A DNA stretch of 42,915 nt from CAZHRC01 sp964533865. Its GTDB lineage: Bacteria > Bacillota > Clostridia > Tissierellales > Peptoniphilaceae. This document shows positions 1 through 7,647 of the stretch, piece after piece (positions within the stretch are counted from its first letter, which is position 1; every line of letters starts with the position of its first letter). The position numbers and the translations under genes are program-made. The notes under the pieces were generated by a model. That model saw nothing but the letters and a program-made list of their open reading frames with translations. It had not been told where the DNA came from and did not search any database. The stretch lies in assembly GCA_964533865.1 (NCBI GenBank), contig CAZHRC010000018.1, positions 1 through 42,915 of the forward strand, written 5' to 3'.

Positions 1-2
1 CA

Positions 3-233
3 GAGCCAATGGCGATGGGCCGAAGGCGCCTTGAGGCGATTGACGACATCACCGACGAAGAAGGCAAATCGTTCTCAGCCTACAAACAAGGTGATAACGC
101 CCTTCTTACGATAATTTATGAGATAAAGTCATACCATGCCCTCTCGCGAGGCAGATTAGGCTGATGATTTGACTTCAAGTCGTGTGATGTCATCAATCGT
201 CGAACCGCGACTGAGGCCCATCGCCTTTGGCTC
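3..233. repeat. Inverted-repeat element, copy A
   Basis: The ends are GAGCC (3-7) and GGCTC (229-233). The left arm (about 3-85) and the reverse complement of the right arm (147-233) match imperfectly over most of their length, so the element could fold into one long hairpin. Bases 66-233 align without a gap to 42620-42787: 22 of 22 identical, then about 33 of 59, then 83 of 87. A plus-strand frame is open from the window edge to TGA at 162-164 and reads IDDIT, then KSFSAYK, then RGRLG. The right arm read on the minus strand also encodes an IDDIT-containing peptide. It is a MITE-like or decayed coding repeat; its nature is unknown. The left end coincides with the window edge, so the true boundary is uncertain. 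Confidence 0.75.
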
Positions 234-253
234 AACCCTACTTTTTAATGCTC

Positions 254-281
254 AAAAAAAGCGAGCACTCAGCTCGCTTTT
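254..281 (-). terminator. Rho-independent terminator of the pirin gene
   Basis: Stem AAAAGCGAGC (257-266) pairs with GCTCGCTTTT (272-281) around a 5-base loop. Read on the minus strand it is followed by a run of T. It lies 8 bases past the pirin stop codon. Confidence 0.85.
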
Positions 282-288
282 AGATCAA

Positions 289-1299
289 TTACTTCTCTTT
301 AATTTCTCCCAGAGCAAATCTTCCCTTGCCTGTGTGGACTGGGTCTGCTACTGGGTATGGCCAACCGCCAAAATGGTCTCTTTGGAAATCAGCATAGGCT
401 TGTTCTACTTCATCTCTCGTGTTCATCACAAAAGTACCATAAGCGACTACAGGAGCGCCGATAGGCTCACCTTCAAGAAGAAGTACCTTGACGCGATCAT
501 CGCCGTTGTTTATCACTAAAATCTCACGATCTCCAACGAGTTTCATATAGTGATCCTTGCTCGAAGTGGTGCCCGCGACATCGATGGCGGAACCCTCTAC
601 CAAGTAGAGCATTCGGCTCAACGTCTTAGAAACCGCCGGTAGCGTCAACGATGCACCAGAATCGAGATGGGCCACCCAAATGTTGACCTTGTTTGCAGAG
701 TCAGCTGCCCAGGAATCTGGTGCTGGAGCGACGGCTTGCACTCCTTCAAAAACCCCCGCTACCACCTTTACCGTCGTTTGCGGTTGGCCAGCTTCGCCTT
801 TGACGACAATGGGAATATCTTCACGCCACAACATCTTATAAGCTGGTGGCGCCATTTTCTTTTCTGGCGGTAAGTTTAACCAAATTTGAAACCAGTCCGT
901 GCGATTGCCCTTGTCAGTGTTGACCAGTGGAATCATCTCAGCGTGTTGCATACCTGCCCCTGCGGTCATCCATTGGACATCGCCTGCGCTGTAACGTCCG
1001 CTGTTGCCGTAACCGTCCGAGTGATCGACCGTGCCTTCTTCGACGACGCTCACCGTCTCAAATCCACGGTGTGGGTGGGCAGGAAAACCTGGAACTCGTC
1101 TGCCGTGGTACATATGCCAAACGCCGTCTAGCATTTCGACACCTTCTCCGTCGGGTCCTCTACCTTCTTGAGTAGCCGGAGCGGAGTTGCCATCGCCTGC
1201 AGGATAGTCGTCTGTATGGTGTACCGTGAAAATAAAGGGGTCTTCGGTGGGGTAGCGAACACCCAGTGGACCTTGTCTCAAAATTGCTGTATTCGTCAT
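289..1299 (-). CDS. Pirin family protein
   Basis: A bicupin protein of 336 residues. The N-terminal cupin has the pirin signature HPHRGFETV and the four expected metal ligands H75, H77, H119 and E121 (in GMQHAEMIP). Bacterial pirins bind iron and some act as quercetin 2,3-dioxygenases or redox-linked regulators; the substrate here cannot be told from sequence. The ATG start is set by TAAGGAGG 7 bases upstream. The gene is monocistronic, with its own promoter and terminator. The promoter spacer contains an inverted repeat, so expression is probably controlled by a repressor. At 336 residues it is longer than the usual 230-300 because of an extended loop near residues 30-60. Confidence 0.93.
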   Translation of the reverse strand: MTNTAILRQGPLGVRYPTEDPFIFTVHHTDDYPAGDGNSAPATQEGRGPDGEGVEMLDGVWHMYHGRRVPGFPAHPHRGFETVSVVEEGTVDHSDGYGNSGRYSAGDVQWMTAGAGMQHAEMIPLVNTDKGNRTDWFQIWLNLPPEKKMAPPAYKMLWREDIPIVVKGEAGQPQTTVKVVAGVFEGVQAVAPAPDSWAADSANKVNIWVAHLDSGASLTLPAVSKTLSRMLYLVEGSAIDVAGTTSSKDHYMKLVGDREILVINNGDDRVKVLLLEGEPIGAPVVAYGTFVMNTRDEVEQAYADFQRDHFGGWPYPVADPVHTGKGRFALGEIKEK

Positions 1300-1340
1300 T
1301 ATAGCCTCCTTAATTCTTGTTGAATTCGATCATCAACTGT

Positions 1341-1369
1341 ATAATACCACTAACTAGTGATATTGTCAA
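1341..1369 (-). promoter_or_regulatory. Sigma-A-type promoter of the pirin gene with operator-like palindrome
   Basis: On the minus strand, TTGACA (1369-1364) and TATTAT (1346-1341) are separated by exactly 17 bases. The spacer holds the inverted repeat CACTA-AC-TAGTG (1348-1359). A repressor bound there would block RNA polymerase; its identity is unknown. Confidence 0.8.
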
Positions 1370-1454
1370 GTCCTCTTTCTCCTTAACGAAAATTCTACAG
1401 TATTTCCCGTAAAGCAAATCCCCCATTTCAAAAACATGATGAGCAAAACAAAGA

Positions 1455-1492
1455 CACGCCCCCACAAGACCAAAGTCTGTTGTGAGGGCGTG
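1455..1492 (-). terminator. Terminator of the rubrerythrin gene
   Basis: CACGCCC and the following CACAA pair with TTGTGAGGGCGTG across a short loop, with one bulge. The minus strand continues into a T-rich stretch. It starts 24 bases after the rubrerythrin stop codon. Confidence 0.8.
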
Positions 1493-1515
1493 AGATTTGT
1501 TTAGACGTTTATCGC

Positions 1516-2097
1516 TTAATAGGTTTCTACAAACACTTCAAAGTAGGATTGAGCATGGGCACAAGCTGGACACAGTGTAGGTGCGGAGGTGCCTTCGTGA
1601 ATGTAACCACAGTTGTTGCATTTCCAACGAATAACTTCTGGCTTTTCAAAGACAGTGCCGTTTTCGATGTTTGCAAGCAATTTTAAGTAGCGTTTTTCAT
1701 GTGCTTCTTCAACTTCTGCAATCTCTCTCCATACCGTGGCGATTTCGGCAAAGCCTTCTTCATCAGCCACATCGGCAAAGGCTGGGTAGAGATCAGTGTG
1801 TTCTTCGTGTTCGCCTGCTGCTGCCGCTTTTAAGTTAGAAGCGGTGTCTGCTAAGTTAACAGGGAAGCTACCGTCGATAGCGATGGTTTCACCCTCTAAC
1901 ACGGGTTGTAGGAATTTGTAGAAACGTTCAGCGTGTTCTTTCTCGTTGCGTGCCGTCTCTGCAAAAATGTTTTGAATTTGAACATAACCGTCTTTTTTCG
2001 CTCTAGAAGCGTAGAACGTATAGCGCATATTGGCTTGGGACTCACCTGCAAAAGACTTCATCAGGTTGACTGCTGTTTTTGATCCTTTTAATTCCAT
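1516..2097 (-). CDS. Rubrerythrin
   Basis: A 193-residue peroxide-detoxifying protein of anaerobes that reduces H2O2 at a di-iron centre. The ferritin-like helical domain carries the expected ligands E19, E52, H55, E96, E99, E130 and H133. A C-terminal rubredoxin-like domain has C160-x2-C163 and C176-x2-C179 for the electron-transferring iron. Length and domain order are those of classical rubrerythrin. The start is fixed by TAAGGAGG just upstream. It stands alone with its own promoter and terminator and diverges from the HAD gene. Confidence 0.97.
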   Translation of the reverse strand: MELKGSKTAVNLMKSFAGESQANMRYTFYASRAKKDGYVQIQNIFAETARNEKEHAERFYKFLQPVLEGETIAIDGSFPVNLADTASNLKAAAAGEHEEHTDLYPAFADVADEEGFAEIATVWREIAEVEEAHEKRYLKLLANIENGTVFEKPEVIRWKCNNCGYIHEGTSAPTLCPACAHAQSYFEVFVETY

Positions 2098-2144
2098 AAA
2101 TCGTATCCTCCTTAAAGGTTGGTTATCACTTGGCCTACACTATT

Positions 2145-2173
2145 ATTTTAACGCTTACTGACCGTTTGTTCAA
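2145..2173 (-). promoter_or_regulatory. Promoter of the rubrerythrin gene
   Basis: Minus-strand TTGAAC (2173-2168) and TAAAAT (2150-2145) are 17 bases apart, 48 bases upstream of the start codon. No clear PerR-type palindrome was seen. Confidence 0.7.
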
Positions 2174-2233
2174 GATCCCTTTTTTGGTTGATGTCCTCCT
2201 ATTTCGGGTAACTAAGTACTTAGGAGGAATGTT

Positions 2234-2923
2234 ATGGACGCTATTATTTTTGATATGGACGGCACTTTATTTAACACAGAGGCCATTCATTTAAAAGCTT
2301 TTACAATGACATTAAAAGAATACGGGGTCGACTATGATCGCATGGTACCTTATACCCCTCAGATCGCAGGGAAGACAAGTCGCTACGCCCTAGGGTTATT
2401 TAAAGAAGCTTTTGGGTTGGATTACGATATCGAAGAGGCCAATGCCACTAAACAAAGCCATCTTTTAGAACTGTATCGCAGCGACCCATCGCTTACCACC
2501 ACAGACGGAGTCGTAACCTTGCTCAACAGTCTACGCGCCCAGCGCATCCCCCTTGCGATCGCTTCATCATCCCCCATGGTTGAAATCGAAACCTTGACGG
2601 AGCTCTTTGACATCGACGTCTACTTTGATGCCATGGTCTCTGGACAAGATTTGATCAATCCCAAGCCCCACCCCCAACTCTTTTGGGACACGGCACAAAA
2701 GCTCAACGTGTTCATCGAAAAATGTATTGTTTTTGAAGATTCCGAAGCCGGAGTCCAAGCGGGAATCGCTTCTGGTGCCTTAACCGTAGGCTTTGATAAC
2801 CCTGAAACGCCCCAGTACGATTTGAGCCCTGCACATCGGAGGATTTCCTCCTTTAAAGAAGTGGATTACGACAGACTTGTGGATTGGAGCATCGACTTTG
2901 CCAGCCAACAACTCAACCTTTAA
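2234..2923 (+). CDS. HAD superfamily hydrolase, beta-phosphoglucomutase-like
   Basis: A 229-residue haloacid-dehalogenase phosphatase or mutase. Motif I is DMDGT (residues 7-11, nucleophile D7), motif II is in ASSS, motif III is the K of NPKPHP, and motif IV is FEDSEAGVQAG. The helical cap inserted after motif I makes it subfamily IA, like beta-phosphoglucomutase or phosphoglycolate phosphatase. The sequence does not decide the substrate. Start ATG has TTAGGAGGA 6 bases upstream. It diverges from rubrerythrin and converges on the aminotransferase gene with a shared terminator. Confidence 0.9.
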   Translation: MDAIIFDMDGTLFNTEAIHLKAFTMTLKEYGVDYDRMVPYTPQIAGKTSRYALGLFKEAFGLDYDIEEANATKQSHLLELYRSDPSLTTTDGVVTLLNSLRAQRIPLAIASSSPMVEIETLTELFDIDVYFDAMVSGQDLINPKPHPQLFWDTAQKLNVFIEKCIVFEDSEAGVQAGIASGALTVGFDNPETPQYDLSPAHRRISSFKEVDYDRLVDWSIDFASQQLNL

Positions 2924-2957
2924 CACAAAAATCGCCCATCGCGGGCGATTTTTGTGT
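2923..2957. terminator. Bidirectional terminator between the HAD and aminotransferase genes
   Basis: A near-perfect stem of 15 bases, ACACAAAAATCGCCC against GGGCGATTTTTGTGT, around a short loop. The A/T-rich foot gives a U tract on both strands. It serves two convergent genes. Confidence 0.9.
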
Positions 2958-2959
2958 AG

Positions 2960-4009
2960 TTATCCTTTATAATTGGCTTCTACGTTAAACACCCAACCCT
3001 CAGGCGCTTCCATATCGCCAATTTGCATGTCGTGAAGGGTATCGTAAAGTTTTTTGGTCACAGGACCCACTTCGGTTTCACTGAAAAAGACGTGTTTATG
3101 GTCTTGATGCGTGATGGAGCCAATCGGTGTAATCACCGCTGCCGTCCCACAAGCGCCCGCCTCGACAAATTCGTCAATTTTATCAATGTGGCATTCCCGC
3201 TCTTCCACCTTCATGCCCAACACATCTCTGGCAATACCTTTCAAGGACATAAGAGTGATGCCTGGCAAAATCGAGGTAGATTTTGGCGTGACAAAGACGT
3301 TGTCTTTTGTGATGCCAAAAAAGTTCGCCGATCCCACTTCTTCAATTTTGGTGTGGGTGGCGGGATCGAGGTAGATGACATCGGCGAAACCCGATTCGAC
3401 GCCGTCCATGTGGGGTTTTAGGCTTCCCGCATAGTTGCCTCCCGCTTTGATATTTCCAGTTCCCATGGGTGCTGCGCGATCATAGGTGGTCGTCCCAAAA
3501 TGGGATGGGGCCATGCCGTTTTTAAAATACGGTCCTACTGGCATACAAAACACGCCAAACAGATAGGTACTAGCAGGTTTAACGCCGATGTTGTCGCCGA
3601 TACCAATTAAGTAAGGTCGGACGTAGAGGTTTGCGCCAGATCCGTATGGCGGTACAAAGCGTTCGTTGGCATATACGGTGCGATAGCAAGCATCGATAAA
3701 TTTCTCCACTGGCACATGGGGCATCACCAATTTATCACAGGCGCGATTCAAACGCTTGGCGTTTTCATCGATCCGAAACATCTGGACTTTGCCTTCTTTA
3801 TTTCGGTAGGCTTTTAGCCCTTCAAAACACTGTTGGCCATAATGTAGGGCAGGAGAACCCATGCTGATGGTAATGGTGTTTTCCTCCACCAATTCCCCAT
3901 CGTCCCACTTGCCGTCGCGATAATAGGAAACGTAACTACAGTCCGTTTGCAAATACGAAAAACCCAGCTTGCCCCAATCTATATTTGGATCGTCCATCCT
4001 TCGATTCAT
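2960..4009 (-). CDS. ilvE: Branched-chain amino acid aminotransferase
   Basis: A fold-type IV PLP enzyme of 349 residues that interconverts Leu, Ile and Val with their 2-oxo acids. It belongs to the long BCAT class (about 350 residues). Signatures are GQQCFEGLKAYR, the PLP lysine in GNIKAGGNYAGSL, and the EVGSANFF and GITLMSL segments of the cofactor site. An in-frame ATG exists 21 bases upstream at 4030, but AAGGAGG lies 6 bases before the ATG at 4009 and decides that start. It stands alone, with no neighbouring ilv or leu genes and no T-box seen in its leader. Confidence 0.95.
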   Translation of the reverse strand: MNRRMDDPNIDWGKLGFSYLQTDCSYVSYYRDGKWDDGELVEENTITISMGSPALHYGQQCFEGLKAYRNKEGKVQMFRIDENAKRLNRACDKLVMPHVPVEKFIDACYRTVYANERFVPPYGSGANLYVRPYLIGIGDNIGVKPASTYLFGVFCMPVGPYFKNGMAPSHFGTTTYDRAAPMGTGNIKAGGNYAGSLKPHMDGVESGFADVIYLDPATHTKIEEVGSANFFGITKDNVFVTPKSTSILPGITLMSLKGIARDVLGMKVEERECHIDKIDEFVEAGACGTAAVITPIGSITHQDHKHVFFSETEVGPVTKKLYDTLHDMQIGDMEAPEGWVFNVEANYKG

Positions 4010-4045
4010 CCTTATCCTCCTTAAATTCATGATGTCATTGTCATT

Positions 4046-4074
4046 ATTATAGCACGAAACCGTTCAGAGATTAA
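4046..4074 (-). promoter_or_regulatory. Possible promoter of ilvE
   Basis: Minus-strand TATAAT (4051-4046) with a weak TTAATC 17 bases upstream. It would give a leader of about 30 bases. A second TATAAT (4128-4123) has no matching -35 box. Confidence 0.45.
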
Positions 4075-4150
4075 TGAGAAACAAACCCACTTCCTCTGCG
4101 GTCTAGCGATACCATATGTAACATTATAACACAATCTTTTGAATAATTTT

Positions 4151-4879
4151 TCAGATTGTGGCGATTTTTGTTTTTTTCCAAAACTCGTACATCCCCACGG
4201 CGCAAGCCACAGTAATATTTAACGAATCCACCGCTGAAGATTGAGGAATCGTGATCACCTGGCCCAGCATTTCGTATCGAGGCGCTAGACCTTGCCCCTC
4301 GTTGCCAAAAACCAGACTAAATGGAGATGTGACGGTTGCGCGTTCTGGGCTGATCCCTTTTGCTCCGAGCATAAAGGGATACAGGCTGTGGTTGGGGTGA
4401 GCTGCGCAGTAATCCTCGATGGTATTGTAGTGTTGGTGGTGCAATGTTCCGATGGCGCCCATAGTAGCGCGAAGGGTGCGAGGGTCAAACAGGTCACACC
4501 CTTTTCCGATGAGCGCGAGATCATAGTATTCAAATCCCGCCATCGTACGAATCATCGTCCCAAGGTTGCCACAATCTTGAGGCTCTACAAGTAGGATGTG
4601 GTTTGCTTGAGACAACGGCGCTTCAAATTTATCGACAACAGCCATGACGTAGGTGTTGCCTTTTTTTGACAAGCGTCGAAAGAGTTTATCCGATCCTTCT
4701 TCCCACGCCACGCCAGCCGACCTCGCTCGGTCCACAATTTTGTCCCAGTCTCGAAACTGGGGATGGATGAGAATTTTTAGCAAGGCTTCTGGCTTTTTAT
4801 CCAACATTTCCATGACGGGAAAAGGTCCAAAAAGGTAGGTGTAGGGTTTTTCTTTGCTATAAGCGCCGAGTTTTTCCAT
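4151..4879 (-). CDS. TrmH/SpoU family RNA 2'-O-ribose methyltransferase
   Basis: A 242-residue SPOUT methyltransferase that would methylate a ribose in tRNA or rRNA using S-adenosylmethionine. The N-terminal part resembles the substrate-binding domain of the family. The C-terminal trefoil-knot domain has all three motifs: DCGNLGTMIRTM (motif 1, catalytic Arg), LVFGNEGQGL (motif 2) and IPQSSAVDSLNITVA (motif 3). The start lies 3 bases after the stop of the rhodanese gene, and its GGAGAAG site is inside the end of that gene, so the two are co-translated. The target nucleotide is not known. An inverted repeat (4130-4160, CACAATCT/AGATTGTG) overlaps its stop codon. Confidence 0.92.
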   Translation of the reverse strand: MEKLGAYSKEKPYTYLFGPFPVMEMLDKKPEALLKILIHPQFRDWDKIVDRARSAGVAWEEGSDKLFRRLSKKGNTYVMAVVDKFEAPLSQANHILLVEPQDCGNLGTMIRTMAGFEYYDLALIGKGCDLFDPRTLRATMGAIGTLHHQHYNTIEDYCAAHPNHSLYPFMLGAKGISPERATVTSPFSLVFGNEGQGLAPRYEMLGQVITIPQSSAVDSLNITVACAVGMYEFWKKTKIATI

Positions 4880-4882
4880 AAG

Positions 4883-5509
4883 TTACTTCTCCAATTCCCC
4901 TTTGAATCCCGAAATGCCACCAAGGTCGATAACCAAAGGAAATCCCTTTTTAATTAAGGCTTTAGCTGCGGTATTAGACCGATTACCCGACCGGCAATAG
5001 ACAAAAATAGCGGCGTCCTTGTTGGCCATTTCCTTTTCGAGGTCGCCAAGGTGGGTTTCCACCGGTTTGTTGATAGCGCCTGGCAAATGGCCCCCGGCGT
5101 ACTCTTCTGGTGTGCGCACATCGACTAACAACGCTTCTTTGCCGTAAGCAGCAATCGATGCCCCTGTGTTGATGTCGAGTCTTAAATGCACGGGCATATC
5201 CTTCCCTACGCTTACCCGCTCGACATTTGTCCCGTCGGTTTGAGCCGGGTAGGATTCTTTACGCATATCCGATAGGGTCATGGTGAACGAATCGCCGACA
5301 CCGATGGCACCCATGTCCTTATCCAGGCCTATATCAAGAAACTCGCCCAGGGGTTTAGTGATTAAAAAGGTACCCGAACTGCCTTCGGAAGCTAAGAGTG
5401 CGACAACTGTCACCTCGTTGTTGCCTGTTGAAGGTGAAGTCTTTTCAGGCGTTTTAGGTTGACAAGCGGTCAAGAACAATAGAGCAATCAACAGTAGACT
5501 TCTTTTCAT
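4883..5509 (-). CDS. Rhodanese-domain lipoprotein
   Basis: A 208-residue exported lipoprotein. The signal peptide ends in the lipobox LTAC with C16 as the lipidated residue. Residues about 25-110 form a domain I do not recognise. Residues about 115-208 are a rhodanese domain with the active-site loop CRSGNRS, so it probably carries persulfide sulfur at the outer membrane face. Substrate is unknown. An upstream in-frame ATG at 5521 overlaps the ribosome site; GGAGGACCAC favours the ATG at 5509. A terminator sits just upstream, so transcription may come from readthrough of the helicase gene. It is followed directly by the TrmH gene. Confidence 0.9.
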   Translation of the reverse strand: MKRSLLLIALLFLTACQPKTPEKTSPSTGNNEVTVVALLASEGSSGTFLITKPLGEFLDIGLDKDMGAIGVGDSFTMTLSDMRKESYPAQTDGTNVERVSVGKDMPVHLRLDINTGASIAAYGKEALLVDVRTPEEYAGGHLPGAINKPVETHLGDLEKEMANKDAAIFVYCRSGNRSNTAAKALIKKGFPLVIDLGGISGFKGELEK

Positions 5510-5523
5510 GTGGTCCTCCATGT

Positions 5524-5546
5524 AGAAAAGCTGCCCTCAGGCAGCT
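5524..5546 (-). terminator. Terminator of the DEAD-box helicase gene
   Basis: Minus-strand stem AGCTGCC / GGCAGCT around TGAG, followed by TTTTC. It lies between the helicase stop and the rhodanese ribosome site, with almost no space for a separate rhodanese promoter. It could act as a partial, read-through terminator. Confidence 0.75.
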
Positions 5547-5570
5547 CGATTTTAGGTCTTTATGCTGTGA

Positions 5571-7268
5571 CTAATCTCGTGGTCGCGCGGTTTCTACCCG
5601 CACTCGAGAGCCTTTGATATGAGCCCCTTGAAGTCTTTGCATCACGCGTTTCACATCGGATTTGCTGATTTCCACGTAGGTGAATGCGTCGTAGACGTCA
5701 ATATCTCCCACTTTTCTGCGATCGATGCCAGTTTCTTGAACCAGCGCCGCCAAAATATGTCTTGGAGTGATGCCTTGACGTTTGCCCACATTGATGTGAA
5801 TGCGTTGTGCATCGGACATTTTACGGAATTTCTTGTCGCGAGGTCGGTTGCGATCTCTTTCCCGATTGCCACTTGTGGGACGCACTTTGTCGTTATCCAC
5901 ATAGTCCAGCACTTCGTGACTATCCGCTTGGTTTTGACGTTGATAGATGGAAAGCAAGGCACAAGCCACATCGTAGGCGCTGTTGTCCTCTTCTAAAAGC
6001 ATATTGATCAAGCTTTTGCTCTTTTCCATATCGTCTTTGTCGATTTCTTCCAACACCATCGTCTTGATTTTAGTCAATTGATTGGACTCGATGTCCTTTA
6101 AGGTTGGGAGGTTGCGACGTTGGATGCGAGTTTTAGTGTATTTTTGAATATCGCGCAATCGGTAAGAATCTCTACCGGTGACGAAGTTGATAGCTGTGCC
6201 TTCTCTTCCAGCGCGCGCCGTACGACCAATTCGGTGTACGTAGTATTCGTCGTCTTGAGGAAGATCGTAGTTAATAACCAAATCCACATCGTCAACGTCC
6301 AATCCCCTTGCCGCAACGTCTGTGGCGAGAAGGATGTCGATGGTGCCTTTGCGGAATTTGTTCATGACTTGGTCGCGTTGGGACTGTTTTAAGTCGCCGT
6401 GGAGGCCATCAGCCAAGTAACCCTTGCTTTGTAAGATCTCCGTGAGTTCGTCAACCATACGTTTCGTGTTGCAAAAGACGATAGCAAGACGTGGATTGTA
6501 AATATCCAGAACCCTAGAGAGGATTTCATTTTTCATGTGGTGCTTTAAGTCATAATAGAACTGATCGACTTTTGGCACGGTCATTTCTTTTTGAACGACT
6601 CGTACAATGTGGGGATCTTTTTGGTAAGTTTTGGCGAATGACATAATTTCTTTTGCCATGGTCGCTGAGAAAAACGTGGTTTGACGCTCTTCAGGTACTT
6701 CGTTGATCACCCGTTCGATGTCGTCTCTAAAGCCCATGTCAAACATTTCATCTGCTTCGTCAAGGACAAACATTTTGACGCCACCAATTTTTAAGGTGCG
6801 ACGGTTGATGTGGTCAATAACCCGACCCGGCGTGCCGATAACCACGTTGACCCCTTTTTTCAGGGCTCGGATTTGACGGTCAATCGGTTGACCGCCGTAT
6901 ATGGGCATGGCGCGAACGCCTTTTTTGTATTTGGTGAGTTTGGCAATTTCTTCTGCCACTTGGATGGAGAGTTCTCTCGTCGGACATAGGACCAAGGCTT
7001 GGACGGCTGGATTGGTTGGATCGACTTGCTCGACGATGGGAATGCCAAAAGCGGCGGTTTTCCCGGTTCCCGTTTGCGCTTGTCCGATGACGTCCACCCC
7101 TTTTAACAAATAGGGGATCGCTTGAGCTTGTATCGGCGACATCTCTTCAAAGCCCATATCGGAAATGGCGCGTAGCACCTCATTCGATAGGTTTAACTCT
7201 TGAAACGTCGCTTTTTTCTCTTCGGTGTTCGGTGTGTCTGTGGTTCTTAATTCTTCATTGTTTTGCAT
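5571..7268 (-). CDS. DEAD-box ATP-dependent RNA helicase, CshA/DeaD type
   Basis: A 565-residue RNA helicase of ribosome assembly and mRNA turnover. Core motifs are in order: Q motif near residues 22-48, AQTGTGKT (64-71), PTREL (96-100), TPGR, DEAD (170-173), SAT (201-203), DVAARGLD and HRIGRTARAGR (345-355). A basic linker follows (about 465-490), then a DbpA-type RNA-binding domain (about 490-560). This C-terminal RRM is as in DeaD/CsdA and YxiN. The AGGAAGG site is about 12 bases from the ATG, longer than usual, but no better start exists. Confidence 0.96.
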   Translation of the reverse strand: MQNNEELRTTDTPNTEEKKATFQELNLSNEVLRAISDMGFEEMSPIQAQAIPYLLKGVDVIGQAQTGTGKTAAFGIPIVEQVDPTNPAVQALVLCPTRELSIQVAEEIAKLTKYKKGVRAMPIYGGQPIDRQIRALKKGVNVVIGTPGRVIDHINRRTLKIGGVKMFVLDEADEMFDMGFRDDIERVINEVPEERQTTFFSATMAKEIMSFAKTYQKDPHIVRVVQKEMTVPKVDQFYYDLKHHMKNEILSRVLDIYNPRLAIVFCNTKRMVDELTEILQSKGYLADGLHGDLKQSQRDQVMNKFRKGTIDILLATDVAARGLDVDDVDLVINYDLPQDDEYYVHRIGRTARAGREGTAINFVTGRDSYRLRDIQKYTKTRIQRRNLPTLKDIESNQLTKIKTMVLEEIDKDDMEKSKSLINMLLEEDNSAYDVACALLSIYQRQNQADSHEVLDYVDNDKVRPTSGNRERDRNRPRDKKFRKMSDAQRIHINVGKRQGITPRHILAALVQETGIDRRKVGDIDVYDAFTYVEISKSDVKRVMQRLQGAHIKGSRVRVETARPRD

Positions 7269-7647
7269 ATAGTATATGGTTTCCTTCCTTTCGTTACCCT
7301 GTATAGTGTATCATAATTTCGGCGAATTTGATAGGAAAACGTGAAAAAATAGCACTCTAAAGGGTTATTCCGCGTTATATCACTACCTACACCCCGGTTC
7401 TGCCCACTTTGCTGAAGTAGTTTGCTTTACACCATACCCTTTTGCTTTACAATGCCATCTTTACTATGGCTTCCTCGCCTTTGAATTGATGGTGACAGCC
7501 GCCACGATCACTTTACTTGGCTAGACGATGAAATCACAGGTTTAGGGATCGAATGAAAGCGTCTCTGGTGGTTTCCCAGAGAAAGACAGTCCATAGGATG
7601 TATTCCTTCCCATAGCTTGTCCTGATCGTCCTCTTGTGTTTTTCATC
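7269..7647. other. 379-bp gap between the helicase and zinc-ribbon genes
   Basis: It contains the helicase upstream region (about 7269-7330) and otherwise no gene I can support. A plus-strand frame near 7360-7522 is open for about 50 codons and ends in a hydrophobic stretch, but has no start, no ribosome site and no recognisable family. It may be a decayed gene end. A short hairpin CTCTGG/CCAGAG lies near 7563-7581. Confidence 0.5.

Noticed and set aside
4130..4160. Inverted repeat CACAATCT/AGATTGTG at the trmH stop codon as a terminator
   Set aside because: No T tract follows on the minus strand, so it is not a convincing rho-independent terminator.
7360..7522. Plus-strand frame of about 50 codons with a hydrophobic end
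   Set aside because: No start codon with a ribosome site and no recognised homologue; left as a possible remnant.
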